64,000 bases of DNA from Urechidicola croceus. GTDB lineage: Bacteria > Bacteroidota > Bacteroidia > Flavobacteriales > Flavobacteriaceae. Numbering within the stretch: the stretch's first letter is position 1; each line of letters starts with the position of its first letter. Both the position numbers and the translations under genes were made by a program. Shown here piece by piece: positions 29,937 through 38,629 of this stretch. The notes beneath the pieces were generated by a model that searched no databases, had not been told where the DNA came from, and saw nothing but the letters and a program-made list of their open reading frames with translations. The DNA lies in the NCBI GenBank assembly GCA_905181865.1, contig CAJIZG010000003.1, forward strand, positions 808,501 through 872,500, in the 5' to 3' direction.

Positions 29937-31235
29937 CTATTTATCTTCATACAAATATTGATAAATACCCTTCCAATCTTTCCAATGTTCATTTTCACTT
30001 AGTGACTCATTATGAAATAGAGTGACAAACGTTCCATTTACATTTTTCACCTCTTTCAATAATTCCGAAATTTTAGATTTTGCAATCGCGGGGATCAATT
30101 CTAAATGCTCTTTAAAAGTTATATCCATAAAGGCAAATGACACAATTTTTAACGGAGTTTGAATTTCAAAATCCAAGTCATAAAAATAAAATGGAGTACA
30201 AGTACTAGCCCTAAATCCATATTGGGATTCATACCCCATAGAATGATCTTCCATGATTTCTAAATCAAGTAAATTCTGATATGTTTCTGGAAGTCTTAAA
30301 CGTAAATAATGCTGTCTCGATCTAACTATTGGCTGATTAACAATATCCTCTATTCTTTTTTTTTCCTTTTTAAGTTTATCCGAATTTCTCATGGTAAAGT
30401 AAGACGGTTTCAAACCAACGGAGACATAATCTGCTATGGATTTTATAATTGACCTATATACATTATTTGAAGATGAGACATTGGTGTCATAGGTCGTATA
30501 GTCTCCAATTAAAAAGAAAAATATAGTCTCTATATTTCCATCTTTCGAAATTCTTAAAATCTCATCAAAAGTATCAAAGGGATCTTTTTTTAAACCGAGC
30601 AACACAAAAACTCTTTCAATGACTTTATCAAAACGCAACGTAAATATATCAGCAACTATTCCGCCAAAATTCCGAGGAACACCTTTTTGTTTATAGGCAA
30701 ACAAATTATTGATATCGATGGTCGAAATCATCTGAAACTCTCTTTCTAGAAAAGTAAATTCTTGAAATGAATTTTTAAGTATGCTTAAAAATTTCAATGC
30801 CCAAATATCTACTAAGGGTTTTTCCAAAAAACCTTGTTGGAATGCTAAACTCTCGCTTGCAGGGAATCGTTCAAATTCATCTTGAACATATGGCAAATAT
30901 TCTTCATAACGACTCAACAAATAAAAACTAGCGGCAAAAATATCAAAGGGAATTTCACCTTTAGGATTGTTTTGAAAAAAAACTGGAACCTCTCCCCAGT
31001 TAGACATATTTACTTCTATATCATTGATGCCTTGTTCAAATAGCAATTCATTGCACTTTACAAAGAGTTCATTCGCTAAAGGTTTTCCCGTGTAGGACAT
31101 CTTAGGCCCATTATGGGCTATAAATTCTGAAACTTCAGTTGTAATATTCACTTTAACATTGATTAATCTAATAAAAAAATGCTTGAGAATATAACTCAGT
31201 CTGGGGGTAACCTTATGTGTGTAGACTAAAACCAA
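29937..31235 (-). CDS. polysaccharide deacetylase family protein
   Basis: A 432-residue protein starting at a TTG (VLVYTHKVTPRLSYILKHFF). The family start LLVYTHKITPRL fits this position. The N-terminal region (about 1-150: FDIFAASFYLLSRYEEYLPY) matches the DUF7033-type domain that precedes NodB-like deacetylase domains in flavobacteria. The C-terminal half includes RQHYLRLRLPETYQNLLDLE, DHSMGYESQYGFRASTCTPF and VTLFHNESLSENEHW. Such proteins act on cell-surface polysaccharides; target is unknown. It follows the true end of the mltF frame by 2 bases, so it should share a transcript with that broken gene. Confidence 0.8.
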   Translation of the reverse strand: MVLVYTHKVTPRLSYILKHFFIRLINVKVNITTEVSEFIAHNGPKMSYTGKPLANELFVKCNELLFEQGINDIEVNMSNWGEVPVFFQNNPKGEIPFDIFAASFYLLSRYEEYLPYVQDEFERFPASESLAFQQGFLEKPLVDIWALKFLSILKNSFQEFTFLEREFQMISTIDINNLFAYKQKGVPRNFGGIVADIFTLRFDKVIERVFVLLGLKKDPFDTFDEILRISKDGNIETIFFFLIGDYTTYDTNVSSSNNVYRSIIKSIADYVSVGLKPSYFTMRNSDKLKKEKKRIEDIVNQPIVRSRQHYLRLRLPETYQNLLDLEIMEDHSMGYESQYGFRASTCTPFYFYDLDFEIQTPLKIVSFAFMDITFKEHLELIPAIAKSKISELLKEVKNVNGTFVTLFHNESLSENEHWKDWKGIYQYLYEDK

Positions 31236-31237
31236 TA

Positions 31238-32666
31238 TTACTCTTCTATAAATTGTTTATAATGATTATAGCGCTCAAATATTTCCTCAACATATGTAAA
31301 AGGCTCTATACCCCTAACATAGCCGCAGTCTATATGCGATTGACTATAGTTCTTTCTAAGACTCAATACCAAGATCATTTTTTCCAACATTCTCATCCCA
31401 TATATTTCTGTCTACCCCTTTTTTATCAGCCAATGTTTGGGCATCTCTTACATGTCCATAACCACAATTATAGGCAGCCATGGTAAATTTCATTCTTTGT
31501 ATAGCATCTTTAATAGCATCAAATCGACTCCATAAAATACCTAAATACCTCGGGGCTCCAGTTACATTATCCGCAGAGTCAAACCTATCTTTCACTCCCA
31601 TTTCTTTTGCAATTGCTGGCATCATTTGCATAAGTCCACCAGCTCCCACCCATGATTTCGCTCCTAACTTAAATTGGGATTCTTGATAAATCAAGACTGA
31701 AGTTAACCTCCAATCCCAGTCTAATTTTATAGAATTCGATTTAATTATGTCATCATACTTACTTATAACATCAGAATTCACGCTATAAAAATCACTTTTA
31801 TTCCGTTTTTTAAAAACACGCTCATTTTTAAAATACTTATTATAAATTACATAATAATCAGATTCTTTTTTAAACTCTTCTAGCCAATTATTCAATTCTC
31901 CAAAGAGTTGCGGCGAATTCAATCGCGTTACCCAACCAACCCTCTGTGAAAAACTAATGGGTACTTCCACATTTAATTGCGGATAATAAGAGGCTACTAT
32001 AGAAGCAATATGATCATTTGCTATTGTGTATGTTATATCTCCATCAACCACCATTTTAATAATCTCATCTGTGGCGATTGTAACATCAATCCTATCAATT
32101 TTAATAGTTCCAACAATTTCAAGAGAAAGATGTTTTAATCGCTGCATATGCGAAGTCTTCTCTCTAACAGAAACTATTTTACCGTCCAATTCAATTACAT
32201 CTTGAATAAGTTCCCTATCAATTTCATGCAACTTCATCTTACGCCAATTTAACGGTTTTCGTTGTACTAAAATCTGATAAGTTAAAAATATGTAATCAGA
32301 AAAACTAACTAATTTCTGCCTTTTTTTGGTGATTGTTAAACCATGAGCTATTAAATCAACTTTTCCAAAATTCAAATTTGAAATTAAATTATTGATATCG
32401 TTAGCCACTACTATTTCTATTTCAACACCTAAATAATCTGCAAAGCGCTGTAGTAATTCATATTCGAACCCTAAGGCTTGGCCTCTATATAAAAAGGAAC
32501 TAGTCTCACTATATGTTGTCGAAACACGTAATTTTCCTTCCTTCAAAATTATATCTAGATCTTTACTAGTTTCAGCTTTGCCCTTATCCAGTTCGTATTC
32601 TTTTACTGGTGGACATGAATATATAAAAAAAATTAAAGTGGCCATAGCCATTTTACCTAGCATCAT
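31238..32666 (-). pseudogene. mltF: MltF-like membrane-bound lytic transglycosylase, frameshifted near the 3' end
   Basis: The gene encodes a lipoprotein signal (IFFIYSC), an SBP_bac_3-like domain (about 40-270: GKLRVSTTYSETSSFLYRGQ, GKVDLIAHGLTITKKRQKLV) and a lytic transglycosylase SLT domain (about 300-436: VLIYQESQF with the catalytic Glu, GAGGLMQMMPAIA, FTMAAYNCGYGHV). The open frame ends early at 31356 with NDLGIES. Skipping one base in an A6 run (plus-strand T-run at 31378-31383) restores MILVLSLRKNYSQSHIDCG and YVRGIEPFTYVEEIFERYNH to a stop at 31238, as in the family. A single indel in a homopolymer could be a true recent loss, slippage or a sequencing error; the catalytic core itself is intact. 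Confidence 0.8.
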
Positions 32667-32723
32667 ATTTTTAAAGATTAAAGCACGGTGTTAAACCAAA
32701 AGATTTGCAATAAATTTACAAAA

Positions 32724-33422
32724 TTACAACGCATTAGAATCTGCAAAACTAAAATAACTCTTTTCTGTAACAATAATATGATCTAATACCTTAATATCTA
32801 AGGTTTGTCCAGCTTTAAAAATTTTTTGAGTTAATATTTTGTCTGCGTTACTTGGAACAAGTGTTCCTGAAGGATGATTATGTACTAATATTAAGGAGGT
32901 AGCTCCAATTTCAACCGCTTTTTTAAAAACCAATCTAGTATCTACCAATGTTCCACTAATACCTCCCTTACTCATTTGAAATTTCAACAGAATCTTATTT
33001 GAATTATTTAAATACACAATCCAAAATTCTTCGTGTTGCAATTCTCCAAGAATTGGCTGCATTATGTCAAAAACTGATTTACTACTTGATATTTTGGATT
33101 GAGTCAAAGCCTCTTCCAGTCTTCTTCTTCTCCCTATTTCCAGCGCGGTAACAACGGAAACAGATTTCGCCTCTCCTATACCATTAAAGGCCATTAATTG
33201 CGGGATAGACAATTTTGCAAGAGTACTCAAATTGTTTTCTACAGACGACAAAATCCTTTTGGCGAGATCCAAGGCGCTCTCCCTTCTACTTCCAGATCCA
33301 AGTATAATTGCTATCAATTCTGCATCAGATAAAACATCTTTCCCCTTCGTCAATAATTTCTCCCTTGGGCGGTCGTCTTCCTTCCAATTCTTGATAGAGA
33401 AAGTTACCTTCTTCTCTTCCAT
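32724..33422 (-). CDS. radC: RadC-family JAB/MPN domain protein
   Basis: A 232-residue protein of the RadC (YicR, DUF2466) family. The N-terminal helix-hairpin-helix region reads LSTLAKLSIPQLMAFNGIGE. The C-terminal JAB domain carries the metal-binding motif LVHNHPSGTLVPSNAD (H-x-H...S...D). The historic link to DNA repair is not established for this family. It stands alone, divergent from trkA. Confidence 0.9.
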   Translation of the reverse strand: MEEKKVTFSIKNWKEDDRPREKLLTKGKDVLSDAELIAIILGSGSRRESALDLAKRILSSVENNLSTLAKLSIPQLMAFNGIGEAKSVSVVTALEIGRRRRLEEALTQSKISSSKSVFDIMQPILGELQHEEFWIVYLNNSNKILLKFQMSKGGISGTLVDTRLVFKKAVEIGATSLILVHNHPSGTLVPSNADKILTQKIFKAGQTLDIKVLDHIIVTEKSYFSFADSNAL

Positions 33423-33451
33423 AAGCCTTTTTTTATCAAATATAAGTTTTA

Positions 33452-33459
33452 TATATTTG
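33452..33459 (+). promoter_or_regulatory. -7 element of the trkA-trkH promoter
   Basis: TATATTTG matches TAnnTTTG and ends 15 bases before the trkA ATG. The -33 region 19 bases upstream is T-rich (CTTTTTTTATC) without a clean TTTG. No other promoter box is visible between radC and trkA. Confidence 0.6.
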
Positions 33460-33474
33460 TATTAAATTTTTTAA

Positions 33475-34821
33475 ATGAAAATTATTATTGCAGGTGCTGG
33501 TGATATCGGATTTCACCTTGCAAAATTACTATCCTACGAATCACAAGATATTTTTGTAATCGATACGGATAGTGAAAAGCTTAATTACTTAGATTCGCAT
33601 CTCGACGTAATTACCACCAATGGAGATGCTACTTCGGTAAAAACATTAAAGAATATTTCTATTGATAAAACAGACTTACTTATAGCGGTTACAGACTCTC
33701 AAAATACAAATTTTGCTATTGCCATAATTGGTAAAAAACTTGGAGCAAAAAAAACTATTGCAAGGATTAACAATCCTGAGTTTATAAATAATCCCTATAT
33801 CAATTTTAAAGAGTTAGGATTAGACTATGCCATATCACCAGAGGAATTGGCTGCAAATGAAATAAAAATGTTATTAAATCAGTCTGCTTTTAATGACTCC
33901 ATAACATTTGAAAATGGTGCTTTGAATATGGTAGGAAGCACTTTAAATCAAGGATCTCCAATCCTAAATTTAAATGTGCAACAAGCCAAAAATAAATTTT
34001 CTGATATCGATTTTATTACTATTGCTGTTAAAAGAGTTGATGAATCCCAAACAGTGATACCTAGAGGAGATACTTTGTTTAAACTCGGAGATGAAGTTTA
34101 CTTTTCATGCCCAAAAGAGAGTATTCCAAAACTACATATATTAACTGGACAGGAATCTTTCTCGGTCGAGGATGTCATGATTTTAGGAGGAAGTAAAATC
34201 GGAGTGAAATCTGCAAAAAAATTATGTGAAGAAAAATACAAGGTAAAACTTATTGAGATGAACAAAGACAAAGCTTTTAACCTTGCTGAAGAATTACATA
34301 ATACCTTGGTAATTCAAGGAGACGGAAGAGATCTCGAACTTCTCGAAGAAGAAAATATTAGAGAAATGGATGCCTTTATAGCAGTTACAGGAAATTCTGA
34401 GACCAATATAATGTCTTGTCTAGTTGCAAAATCTAAGGGCGTAAAGAAAACCATTGCACTCATAGAGAACATGGACTACATAAATATTTCTCAAACAATT
34501 GGTATCGATACACTTATTAATAAAAAATTATTGGCTGCAAGTGAAATATTTAAACATGTAAGACAAGGGGAAGTCGTGGCATTAGCGAACTTAAAACATG
34601 TAGACGCTGAAGTTTTGGAGTTTAAAGTTAACCACAATTCTCCCGTTACCAAAAATAAAATTAAAGATATTAAATTAACCAGAGCGGCCGTTTTTGGCGG
34701 AGTTATTAGAAATGGAGAAACGTTTATGACTTTTGGAGATTTTCAAATATTGGCAGGCGACAAGGCCGTTGTATTCTGCCTACCGGAATCAATTTCTGAA
34801 GTTGAGAAACTTTTCAAATAA
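33475..34821 (+). CDS. trkA: Trk potassium uptake regulatory subunit TrkA
   Basis: TrkA is the cytoplasmic NAD-binding subunit that gates the TrkH potassium channel. The 448-residue product has two tandem RCK units: Rossmann motifs IIIAGAGDIGFHLAKLL near residue 2 and VMILGGSKIGVKSAKKL near residue 240, each followed by a TrkA_C region (GDTLFKLGDEVYFSCPKES and GDFQILAGDKAVVFCLPES). trkH starts 6 bases after it. Confidence 0.95.
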   Translation: MKIIIAGAGDIGFHLAKLLSYESQDIFVIDTDSEKLNYLDSHLDVITTNGDATSVKTLKNISIDKTDLLIAVTDSQNTNFAIAIIGKKLGAKKTIARINNPEFINNPYINFKELGLDYAISPEELAANEIKMLLNQSAFNDSITFENGALNMVGSTLNQGSPILNLNVQQAKNKFSDIDFITIAVKRVDESQTVIPRGDTLFKLGDEVYFSCPKESIPKLHILTGQESFSVEDVMILGGSKIGVKSAKKLCEEKYKVKLIEMNKDKAFNLAEELHNTLVIQGDGRDLELLEEENIREMDAFIAVTGNSETNIMSCLVAKSKGVKKTIALIENMDYINISQTIGIDTLINKKLLAASEIFKHVRQGEVVALANLKHVDAEVLEFKVNHNSPVTKNKIKDIKLTRAAVFGGVIRNGETFMTFGDFQILAGDKAVVFCLPESISEVEKLFK

Positions 34822-34827
34822 ACCGTA

Positions 34828-36327
34828 ATGAAATCCCTTAATTATAAAATAATAATCAGTTTTTTAGGCCTTACAGCGATGCTAAATGGACTGTTTATGC
34901 TATTTGCGCTTCCGTTTAGCCTTTATTATGAAGAAAGTCATCGATGGGGCATTTTACAAGCTGGATTGATAACCATAGTTCTAGGATTTTACATGTGGTT
35001 TTCCAATAAGAATGCTCCTAAATATCTCCAGAAAAAGGAAGGGTATTTAATTGTAACTTTTGGATGGTTAATTCTTTCATTAACAGGCACACTGCCATAT
35101 TTGCTTACTGGTTCAATTCCCGATTTTACGAATGCATTTTTTGAAACTCTTTCAGGGTATTCCACTACTGGATCTACAATCCTTAACGATATAGAATCCA
35201 TGCCAAAGAGTATTCTATTTTGGCGCAGCGCTACACATTGGATTGGTGGCATGGGAATTATAGTACTAACAATTGCAATATTACCCTTACTTGGTATTGG
35301 AGGTATGCAACTTTTTATGGCAGAAGCGCCTGGACCATCTGCGGACAAAATGCATCCAAGAATTACAGAAACGGCTAAGCGGTTATGGCTCATTTATTTT
35401 TCGCTGACCATCACAGAATTTTTACTATTAAAACTGGCGGGAATGAGTTGGTTTGACGCTATTAATCATGCTATGTCTACAATGAGTACGGGAGGGTTTT
35501 CTACGAAAAATGCAAGTGTAGCACACTGGAATCATATGCCTTTAATACAATATATCATTACTTTTTTTATGTTTATTGCTGGAACAAACTTTATCCTTAC
35601 CTACTTCATCTTTAAGGGTAAATGGGAACGCGTTTACAAAAATGAAGAATTCAAATGGTACTTTTTTGGAGTTCTCTGGCTCGTCTTTATTTTAACCGTA
35701 ATTATTATCAATTTTCAAGATCCCAACCTTCAAACTAGTGTATTCCATACAAAACCTTATGGAAATACCGAAAGCGCAATTAGACATGCATTCTTTCAAA
35801 TAGTTGCTATTCTTACAACAACTGGTTTCGTTAGTGCAGACTTTACAATGTGGAACTCTTTTGCCACAATGCTTATCTTTTCTTTGTTCTTTATTGGCGG
35901 ATCTGCTGGATCTACAAGTGGAGGTATAAAAATAGTTAGACATATAACCATAATTAAAAGTAGTCTTTTGCAATTAAAAAAATTACTGCATCCTAGCGCA
36001 ATTATTCCGGTAAGATATGGTGGCAAAGCTATTCATCACACTATTATATTTAATATATTGTCCTTTTTCGTGCTATACATGCTCATTTTTGTTTTAGGGT
36101 CTGTCCTTTTCACTTTCTTAGGATTAGACTTTATTTCGGCCATTGGAGCCACAGCTTCTTCACTTGGAAATATTGGCCCAGCATTGGGAAGTTTAAGTCC
36201 TGTTGATAATTTTTCACATCTATCTAATGGAGCTAAATGGTTTAGCACTTTTTTGATGTTAATTGGTAGACTAGAATTATTTACTGTGCTCATATTATTC
36301 ACGCCGTACTTTTGGAAAAGAAATTAG
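34828..36327 (+). CDS. trkH: Trk potassium transporter membrane subunit TrkH
   Basis: A 499-residue integral membrane protein of the Trk/Ktr/HKT family, with the M1-P-M2 repeat architecture. Selectivity-filter loops are visible as GYSTTGSTI, STGGFSTKN, TTTGFVSAD and SSLGNIGPALG. It imports K+ together with TrkA. The pair is likely a two-gene transcript from the box at 33452. Confidence 0.95.
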   Translation: MKSLNYKIIISFLGLTAMLNGLFMLFALPFSLYYEESHRWGILQAGLITIVLGFYMWFSNKNAPKYLQKKEGYLIVTFGWLILSLTGTLPYLLTGSIPDFTNAFFETLSGYSTTGSTILNDIESMPKSILFWRSATHWIGGMGIIVLTIAILPLLGIGGMQLFMAEAPGPSADKMHPRITETAKRLWLIYFSLTITEFLLLKLAGMSWFDAINHAMSTMSTGGFSTKNASVAHWNHMPLIQYIITFFMFIAGTNFILTYFIFKGKWERVYKNEEFKWYFFGVLWLVFILTVIIINFQDPNLQTSVFHTKPYGNTESAIRHAFFQIVAILTTTGFVSADFTMWNSFATMLIFSLFFIGGSAGSTSGGIKIVRHITIIKSSLLQLKKLLHPSAIIPVRYGGKAIHHTIIFNILSFFVLYMLIFVLGSVLFTFLGLDFISAIGATASSLGNIGPALGSLSPVDNFSHLSNGAKWFSTFLMLIGRLELFTVLILFTPYFWKRN

Positions 36328-36340
36328 TTTCTCATAAATA

Positions 36341-36406
36341 AGTACTTTTTGATTTCATTAACACATTCCTTCACTCAAATAAATTAATTTAGCAAATAAA
36401 AGTACT
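36341..36406. repeat. inverted repeat AGTACTTTT / AAAAGTACT before an exported-protein gene
   Basis: AGTACTTTT (36341-36349) and AAAAGTACT (36398-36406) form a perfect 9-bp inverted repeat separated by 48 bases; the right arm touches the ATG at 36407. It could be a large stem-loop that hides the start codon or a pair of half-sites. AT-rich chance occurrence is possible. Confidence 0.35.
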
Positions 36407-37081
36407 ATGGGCTTTAAAAAAACGTTACACATTTTTTTTTGTGGTATGATATTTTTACATTCGATTTCATCACTTGGACAAGAAATTGGATCAAATTCTA
36501 ATGTAAATAATTCTTCTTCATTTAGCGTGGCTCCTTCATTTGCACCGCCAAAATCAGACAAGACCTTTTTAGAGTTAAAGGCTAATGAGAATGAATATAA
36601 AAACCCAATTGATACAACTTTAAAAAGTATCATCGCTGAAGAAAACAGGAGGAACCTTCGTAACAAAGGAATTATTGATCCCCAAAAAATTCAAGAAGAA
36701 AAGCTTCAAAAGGAAATGTCTAAAATCAATAAACAATATGCCAAAATTGATCAATATTTAGGTGGGTTTAGCAGTAAATCAAAAACTATAGTTATTGTTT
36801 GTCGCGACTTTCAGTATCCGGATGGAGACACCGTTACCATTTATCTTAACGACGAACCGCTCATTCAAAACATAGTGCTAACAACCGCTTTTCAACAATT
36901 CAAATTACCCCTAATGGAAGGCCTAAATACCATTTCCTTTAAAGCATTGAATCAAGGTACATCTGGCCCAAATACGGCATCATTTATGGTTTTCGACGAA
37001 AACGGGAAAGTATTAACCTCTAAAGAATGGAATTTAGCAACAGGAGCAAAAGCAACACTTTCGGTTGCTAAAGTTGATTAA
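36407..37081 (+). CDS. exported protein of unknown function, next to porV
   Basis: A 224-residue protein with a signal peptide (hydrophobic segment KTLHIFFCGMIFLHSISS, then GQE). A charged, helical middle part (EENRRNLRNKGIIDPQKIQE, KLQKEMSKINKQYAKIDQYL) is followed by a compact beta-rich domain at about 125-220: VCRDFQYPDGDTVTIYLNDE and PLMEGLNTISFKALNQGTSG. I do not recognise a named family. It converges on porV with a 21-base gap. A link to type IX secretion is only suggested by position. Confidence 0.7.
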   Translation: MGFKKTLHIFFCGMIFLHSISSLGQEIGSNSNVNNSSSFSVAPSFAPPKSDKTFLELKANENEYKNPIDTTLKSIIAEENRRNLRNKGIIDPQKIQEEKLQKEMSKINKQYAKIDQYLGGFSSKSKTIVIVCRDFQYPDGDTVTIYLNDEPLIQNIVLTTAFQQFKLPLMEGLNTISFKALNQGTSGPNTASFMVFDENGKVLTSKEWNLATGAKATLSVAKVD

Positions 37082-37102
37082 TAAACCTTCCTACAGACGC
37101 AA

Positions 37103-38248
37103 TTAATTTATTTTATAAAGATCTCCAAAATCAAATGCTAAAGAAAAGCGCAAAGTATTTTCTAAAGGATTGTTTACTTCAGATGAATTAAACAAATAGG
37201 ATATATCCATTCTTGAACTTTTAAATTTAAATCCAAGTCCCATAGTAACAAATTGTCTCGCTCCTTTAAATTCGCTTTCATGAAAATAACCTGTTCTTAA
37301 AGCAAATGTATTAGCATATATATATTCTGCACCAATACCCCAAGTAAACTCTTTCATTTCTTCTCCAAATCCATCTGGAGCATCACCAAATGATTGAAAC
37401 ACTCCTGTAAAGAATGGCACATCGTCATCTTTTCCTTCTATAATATTTCCTTGACCATCTCTAAGTGGTGGCGAAGGAACCAACAACTTAGTAAATTCAA
37501 CAGTTGTACTAATCGTATTCAAGTCATTCAATATAAAATCGAAACCTCCTCCTAATTTCATATTTGAAGGAATAAAATTTTCTTTACCTCCATCAGAATA
37601 AGTTACTTTAGGACCGAGATTTGAAAAATTAAATCCACCTCTCCATCTTCCATCAAAATTTTCATACTTTTTCGGAATAGATTGATAATACCCAGAAATA
37701 TCAACTGAAAAAGTATTCACTGTATTTAAAATAGAATTATCGACCTTCAGGGCAAAATCTGATCTTATATACCTCATGGTTACACCCATAGAGAAAGTTT
37801 CGTTCAGTTTCAGGGCATAAGTTCCGTCTAATGAAAACTCATTAGGTTTTTCTATTCCAAGAGGATTTCCCTCGATATCAGTTAGTTGAATCTCGCCCAA
37901 TGTAAAATACTTCATACTTGCTGCCCATGCACTTCTTTCATTAATCCTATTTGCAAATGTTACGCCTCCTAAAAAGACATCGTTTACCAATTCCCGCATC
38001 CAAGGTGTATAATTAATTCCTAGGGTGTACTGAGACTCTAAAAATGCATATTGAGACGGATTGTGATGTTGTGAATTCTCATCAGCACTCGTTGCGACGC
38101 CGACATCTCCCATACCTCCTGCTCGAGCATCTGGTACAATTAATAAAAATGGAGCCGCAGTAGTTACTGGATTAGGCTCATTTTGAGCAAATAACTTTGG
38201 GATAAAAATCATTATAGCAATTAATGATATTCCTAATTTTTTCATCAA
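37103..38248 (-). CDS. porV: type IX secretion system outer-membrane protein PorV (LptO)
   Basis: PorV is a 14-stranded beta-barrel that shuttles type IX cargo between the translocon and the sortase PorU and is needed for secretion of many proteins. The 381-residue product has a signal peptide (ISLIAIMIFIPKLFAQ) and the family start TAAPFLLIVPDARAGGMGDV followed by GVATSADENSQHHNPSQYAF. The C-terminal FSLAFDFGDLYKIN fits a barrel end. In Flavobacterium johnsoniae, to my knowledge, porU lies between porV and gldJ; here the two face each other over 381 bases without it. Confidence 0.93.
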   Translation of the reverse strand: MMKKLGISLIAIMIFIPKLFAQNEPNPVTTAAPFLLIVPDARAGGMGDVGVATSADENSQHHNPSQYAFLESQYTLGINYTPWMRELVNDVFLGGVTFANRINERSAWAASMKYFTLGEIQLTDIEGNPLGIEKPNEFSLDGTYALKLNETFSMGVTMRYIRSDFALKVDNSILNTVNTFSVDISGYYQSIPKKYENFDGRWRGGFNFSNLGPKVTYSDGGKENFIPSNMKLGGGFDFILNDLNTISTTVEFTKLLVPSPPLRDGQGNIIEGKDDDVPFFTGVFQSFGDAPDGFGEEMKEFTWGIGAEYIYANTFALRTGYFHESEFKGARQFVTMGLGFKFKSSRMDISYLFNSSEVNNPLENTLRFSLAFDFGDLYKIN

Positions 38249-38629
38249 GTAAAATTGGTTGTTAGGTATACAAATATCTAAATTTAAATTGAAGTAAAAA
38301 AGTTTATTATCCTTTTCTAATAATAACGAAGATAACGTTACAATTCTTCCATGTAATAATAAAAATTAAAAACTTTAAACTTGCATGTTTATCATTTTAT
38401 GTAACGTTCCAGTTCTAAATATATTACTTATGCTTAAGAAACTTTATATCGAAAAAATAATTTCGTGTTCTAAAGAAAAAATTAAAAAAAACCCATAATA
38501 AAGAGAAAAAACTATCGTTATATACCAAGAATAAAAATTTTTACGGCCTCTTTTTTCTTAAAAATAAATGGTGAGAACATTATTTTAATGTAAATTGCGC
38601 TCAAATAAATCCCTAAAGTTAAAGTAACT
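38249..38629. other. divergent intergenic region between porV and gldJ
   Basis: This 381-base AT-rich region separates porV (minus) from gldJ (plus). Six-frame reading shows no porU fragment and no open frame of note. Weak promoter-like sequence occurs near the porV side (GATATTTG, one base off TAnnTTTG on the minus strand), and AACGTT-type palindromes occur at two places. Both promoters must lie here, but none is clear. Confidence 0.5.

Noticed and set aside
31217..31486. 89-codon plus-strand open frame over the mltF-deacetylase junction
   Set aside because: It is antisense to the restored mltF tail, which matches the family, so the plus-strand frame is a shadow.
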